Shown: in pieces, positions 61,501 to 64,000 of the stretch
Position numbering within the stretch: the stretch's first letter is position 1
Layout of the letters: every line of letters starts with the position of its first letter
Assembly (NCBI GenBank): GCA_002083365.1
Contig: LVWS01000022.1
Span: 1-64,000 of the forward strand
DNA: 64,000 bases
Source of the DNA: Nitrospira sp. SG-bin1
GTDB lineage: Bacteria > Nitrospirota > Nitrospiria > Nitrospirales > Nitrospiraceae
Direction: 5' to 3'
Notes under the pieces: model-generated
Told to the model about the DNA's origin: nothing
The model's database searches: none
Seen by the model: the letters and a program-made list of their open reading frames with translations, nothing else
Translations under genes and position numbers: made by a program

Positions 61501-61899
61501 TGTTTGCACGCGCGGCTCATCGAAGATATTCCACCGACCACGCTGGTCCCGCCGGAGCGTCAGGGTCGGTTCCTCGATCAACAACCGCTTGCCGACAACT
61601 TGTTTTTTTAAGAGCGGTAGAAGACGTAAGACGAGATCGACCCGCTTTGCCGTCAGGGCCACCTGCTCGGACTCTGGATCGTGGATCTTGACATCGGTGA
61701 GTTCCACTCGGATACGAGGAAAGACCACAAACTTGACGCGATGCACGTCGATCTTCCTGCCCAGGCTCTCCTCCAGTTGTTCCAGAACAAAGTCCTTAAG
61801 ATAGTCTTGACCGGTCAAGTCCGTCGAATAGGAAAGGAATACACCGGCCAGCACCGCAAGAGCGAGTAGGATCAGGAGCGCAAGCCGAAGACGGAACAC
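58540..61899 (-). CDS. Large AsmA-like (DUF3971/AsmA_2) envelope protein
   Basis: 1119 residues. One N-terminal membrane helix (about 5-26) with the rest periplasmic, beta-rich and repetitive in style, as in the AsmA/TamB/YhdP group that is thought to bridge lipids across the periplasm. Seen: the start KDFVLEQLEESLGRKIDVHRVKF typical of AsmA N-domains, repeated strand-like segments such as VTFAGGEITARQVSLSHASLPERV, and the C-terminal AAGNYDLPTDQLDLAVAVSPFGSY, which is the AsmA_2/AsmA C-domain style. Its last part also has a GLAQLAVDVLTNTLTLPIDL helix. Transport of lipids to the outer membrane is inferred from the family. Confidence 0.85.
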   Translation of the reverse strand: MFRLRLALLILLALAVLAGVFLSYSTDLTGQDYLKDFVLEQLEESLGRKIDVHRVKFVVFPRIRVELTDVKIHDPESEQVALTAKRVDLVLRLLPLLKKQVVGKRLLIEEPTLTLRRDQRGRWNIFDEPRVQTDADQETIGMMARTLMIKEATLVNGTITVVDVARPDGIRSLMLEHVEFKLTVHPDRGFAEVHVSAAPRGESGTSAVSLDGIVRRAEPLVSLSGEETTGSPRGFQFEGQIDAAALRIRDAADFLGPRPVPERLQGALNLRSKVRVMPGVAGYDMVLSDMTAHLNNITLKGKADLSGLLTPQPTFAVTFNSSVVALPQLLKTIPPDWIHPQLPALLADRQIDGKVQVMNATLTGAATTGPQLSTIGEFHVSDGQGLIGSDRIAVKDLAAVVVVETGRVRITKITGMYGAMQITGGKAEVPFLDAGPWLELEVTGEIGASQLLEFLAKTVKAERVTQLLAGIRDAAGTAQSTFRLVGPLNQPGGVTFAGGEITARQVSLSHASLPERVTGMQGRFVLADGATEFDQVSGHLGGIAVQVQGTVTGGSQSQYQDFVIRARGDAAQAVRLFHFSAFEHNALEGTLSSTVSFSGSAARPHIRGAVVLDEAKVTLGPIAKPVGPRATVEFEGVIPESTNVKLQRVELVLPSLNIPAKGALQFGNGFMIDMAVATGTLSVSSLPDWISKGGLDAGNLEVSLDVKGRERDWRTWRMTGWMGLTNGLMQAKGIEGHLQDLYARVKLSRNEVEVKRLSFRTQGSDLALEATVRNWMTKPLITGKIESNQLDLSLVIPKGERTPIREFLETMAATSHVTLAAAVARGRYKHLKFSSLSARINIQDGILDVDRLSGESTHGQVAGRLVVHLPPKAPADLDLSFRATGVECEDLLRLTKTQVHGVSGEVRLSGVLRGHGRNPHGVYPSLNGKVELLLENGRILKSNERAVWKIISLLNLPAVLQGKVDLEKEGLPYNRISATVVIQDGMFQTENLIIDSPILKITAAGNYDLPTDQLDLAVAVSPFGSYSQFLKTIPLFGRIIAGDRKGIATAMFTMKGAMEDPEVTYLPVKSFASGLSGLAQLAVDVLTNTLTLPIDLVTPDEESGVRPKDMTHSPVPAVP

Positions 61900-62157
61900 A
61901 CCACCCCCTTCAGACCTCGTACAGATGCCAGCATCTTACCGGATCAATCCCATGAAATCCATGAACTCAGCGTTCTATAAGGGGTTTCTCCATTCGCTTT
62001 CAAAGTTGGAGCGTCACCATCCATCGTGACATTGCGATCCTCCTGTAAGACGCAAAAACGGTCGCGAGGTAACCACAATTTTTGATATCGCGCCAGCGTG
62101 GGGCTCTCTTTCACTCCATTGGGCCCGCAGTTGACAGCAGCCGGACGATAGAACTAC

Positions 62158-63813
62158 ATGTGTATCATGGCTCTCCATGCTTTCGCCGGCAAACCGGCAC
62201 CTCCTTCCACACTGGTGGATGTGCCGAGACTGTTATCCGCATACTGGACGGAGAAACCGGATGTCTCGGTTCGAGAACAGCGCGTGTCATTCGGTACATC
62301 CGGACATCGTGGCTCTTCCTTCAAATGCAGCTTCAATGAGAACCATATCGTGGCGGTGGCTCAAGCCGTTTGTGAATACCGGGCGACGCAACACGCGACC
62401 GGGCCGCTTTACGTTGGAAAGGACACGCATGCCCTCTCGGAGCCGGCCTTCGTGACCGTGCTCGAAGTCCTCGCGGCCAATGGCGTTCACGCTATCATCG
62501 ATACAGATGAAGGGTTCACGCCTACACCGGTGATCTCGCACGCCATCCTGACTTTCAACCGTGGCCGTACCTCCGGTCTGGCCGACGGGGTGGTCATCAC
62601 GCCATCCCACAACCCGCCCGAAGACGGCGGGATCAAGTACAATCCACCGCATGGTGGCCCCGCCGACACGCAAACGACCAAGTGGATCGAGGATCGGGCC
62701 AACGCTCTTCTCGCCGGTGCTCTCCAAGGAGTACGGCGTCTTCCGATTGAACAGGCTCGACGGGCATCGACTACCCATCGATGCGATTACATTGAAACCT
62801 ATCTGAGTGACTTAAAAAATGTCATCGACATGGAGGTCATCAAGGCGGCGGGACTCAAGCTGGGGATCGACCCCCTCGGTGGATCCGGTGTGGCCTACTG
62901 GCAACCGATCGCCGAACGCTATGGATTGGATATCGAGGTCGTGAATCCGGCTGTCGATCCAACCTTTCGCTTCATGCCCTTGGATTGGGACGGCAAGATC
63001 CGGATGGACTGCTCGTCTCCCTATGCCATGGCCAATCTCATTGCACTGAAAGATCGGTTCGACGTGGCATTCGGCAACGATGCCGACAACGATCGGCATG
63101 GAATCGTGACGCGTTCGGGTTTGATGAATCCGAACCATTATCTCGCTGCCTCCATCGCCTACCTGTATGCTCACCGTCCCGGCTGGAAATCCGATGCCGG
63201 CATCGGCAAGACTTTGGTCAGCAGTAGTTTGATCGATCGCGTGGCAATCAAACTGAAACGGAGGCTCGTCGAAGTGCCGGTTGGGTTCAAGTGGTTTGTG
63301 AGCGGCCTGCTCGATGGTTCACTCGGCTTCGGCGGCGAAGAAAGCGCCGGTGCGTCGTTCTTACGACGAGATGGTTCCGTCTGGTCGACCGATAAGGACG
63401 GCATCATCATGAGCCTGCTGGCTGCTGAAATGACGGCGAAAACCGGACGCGATCCATCGCAGTCATACCAAGACCTCACGAAAGAATTGGGCGAGCCGGT
63501 CTATGAACGGATTGACGCACCGGCTACGCCGGAGCAGAAAGCCATTCTCTCCAAACTTTCGCCTGATCAAGTGAACGCAACAGACCTCGCCGGAGATCGA
63601 ATTGTGGCGATGCTTACCAAGGCCCCGGGCAATGGCGCAGCTATCGGCGGCTTAAAGGTCGTGACCGAGAACGGCTGGTTCGCCGCCAGACCGTCGGGAA
63701 CGGAAGATGTGTACAAGCTCTATGCGGAGAGCTTCAGAGGAAAGAATCACCTCAAGCGGATCCAAGTGGAAGCCCAGGCGCTCATCACAAGCGCGTTAGC
63801 CTCGCCGAGATGA
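62158..63813 (+). CDS. pgm: Phosphoglucomutase, alpha-D-glucose specific
   Basis: 551 residues from ATG 62158 (ATG 62167 would also fit, starting MALHAFAGKPA). Interconverts glucose 1-phosphate and 6-phosphate. The active-site Ser lies in VITPSHNPPEDGGIKYNPPHGG, the Mg2+ loop is GNDADNDRHGIV, the sugar loop FGGEESAGASF, and the phosphate loop RPSGTEDVYKLYAESF. The start lacks a clear ribosome binding site. A TTGACA at 62131 has no -10 at normal spacing before the ATG, so the promoter is unclear. Confidence 0.94.
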   Translation: MCIMALHAFAGKPAPPSTLVDVPRLLSAYWTEKPDVSVREQRVSFGTSGHRGSSFKCSFNENHIVAVAQAVCEYRATQHATGPLYVGKDTHALSEPAFVTVLEVLAANGVHAIIDTDEGFTPTPVISHAILTFNRGRTSGLADGVVITPSHNPPEDGGIKYNPPHGGPADTQTTKWIEDRANALLAGALQGVRRLPIEQARRASTTHRCDYIETYLSDLKNVIDMEVIKAAGLKLGIDPLGGSGVAYWQPIAERYGLDIEVVNPAVDPTFRFMPLDWDGKIRMDCSSPYAMANLIALKDRFDVAFGNDADNDRHGIVTRSGLMNPNHYLAASIAYLYAHRPGWKSDAGIGKTLVSSSLIDRVAIKLKRRLVEVPVGFKWFVSGLLDGSLGFGGEESAGASFLRRDGSVWSTDKDGIIMSLLAAEMTAKTGRDPSQSYQDLTKELGEPVYERIDAPATPEQKAILSKLSPDQVNATDLAGDRIVAMLTKAPGNGAAIGGLKVVTENGWFAARPSGTEDVYKLYAESFRGKNHLKRIQVEAQALITSALASPR

Positions 63814-63826
63814 CACTCCTTGCGTC

Positions 63827-64000
63827 ATGAACAAGCACGCTGCGCGCTGGTCCTTGCCGAAGCATGACTATTGGTCCACGCCGTTCGCCGACTCGCTACT
63901 GCAGCACCTGGACCTTCGACCAGGCCTGCGCATCCTCGATGTCGCTTCCGGCCACGGCATTCCCGCTTTCTATCTCACCGAGCAAGTCGGCTCGAGAGGA
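63827..64000 (+). CDS. SAM-dependent methyltransferase, N-terminal part
   Basis: My reading from ATG 63827 gives 58 codons to the window edge: MNKHAARWSLPKHDYWSTPF, then RILDVASGHGIPAFYLTEQV. The ILDVASGHG segment is motif I of class I methyltransferases. It starts 13 nt after the pgm stop, and the message may continue from it. The target is not shown by this part. Confidence 0.75.
   Translation, partial: MNKHAARWSLPKHDYWSTPFADSLLQHLDLRPGLRILDVASGHGIPAFYLTEQVGSRG

Noticed and set aside
62131..62154. TTGACA with TAGAAC upstream of pgm as a promoter
   Set aside because: The spacer is only 12 bp, too short for sigma-70; the alternative -10 would overlap the start codon.
1..64000. CRISPR array, rRNA operon, complete prophage or toxin-antitoxin pair
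   Set aside because: I looked for spaced identical repeats, rRNA-like blocks and capsid or tail genes, and saw none.

Overview
The window reads as a single chromosomal stretch of a Nitrospira-like bacterium (phylum Nitrospirota). This is inferred from gene content and style: a group 2a type [NiFe] hydrogenase with its own NtrC-type activator, a small periplasmic cytochrome c, a ferredoxin-NADP reductase-like flavoprotein, the aroQ-efp-accB-accC and coaBC-rpoZ-gmk-yicC-nth blocks, and moderately high GC. No 16S rRNA is present, so the genus is inferred and not proven.

Layout. 1-3.5 kb (minus strand): hydrogenase locus, in the order NtrC-type regulator, small zinc-ribbon protein, hupS, hupL (cut by the window edge). 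A good sigma-54 -24/-12 promoter lies just upstream of hupS. 3.5-9.1 kb: mobile region. A tyrosine recombinase remnant abuts a tRNA-CAT gene. The 3' half of that tRNA is repeated 4.7 kb downstream, which defines an integrated island carrying three lipoprotein genes, a decayed IS5-family element, a Yip1-like membrane protein and a broken thermonuclease gene. 9.4-21.8 kb: a DUF3703 gene, two MacB/LolE-like ABC export systems, a class 1A dihydroorotate dehydrogenase, a stand-alone LuxR HTH protein, a ComF-like protein, and a plus-strand group FmdB - HTH - MraZ - RusA - degenerate HD-GYP. 22-35.2 kb (minus): housekeeping genes for fatty-acid initiation (accBC), translation (efp, tsaD, hflX), shikimate (aroQ), CoA (coaBC), transcription (rpoZ), nucleotide metabolism (gmk), repair (nth) and proteostasis (clpC). 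35.4-46 kb: nadK, an FprA-like reductase, a GT2 glycosyltransferase, and a minus-strand operon radA - DUF4292 lipoprotein - tsaB - rimI - DUF465 - tatC - Asp-box protein - cyclophilin - lipoprotein. 46.3-64 kb: Rrf2 regulator with a TauE exporter, transketolase, cytochrome c, cupin, HDOD with SthA-like transhydrogenase, PilZ, archease with RtcB, M24 peptidase, a large AsmA-like protein, phosphoglucomutase, and the start of a methyltransferase.

The main points of interest are the complete-looking regulatory logic of the hydrogenase locus, including an uncharacterised zinc-ribbon partner and an Asn replacing a proximal-cluster Cys; the tRNA-bounded island whose two tRNA 3' halves differ by compensatory T-stem changes; a probable AUU start codon for hflX inside the tsaD stop region; and a 267-bp antisense overlap between a glycosyltransferase gene and a lipoprotein gene. 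No CRISPR array, rRNA operon or complete prophage was seen.
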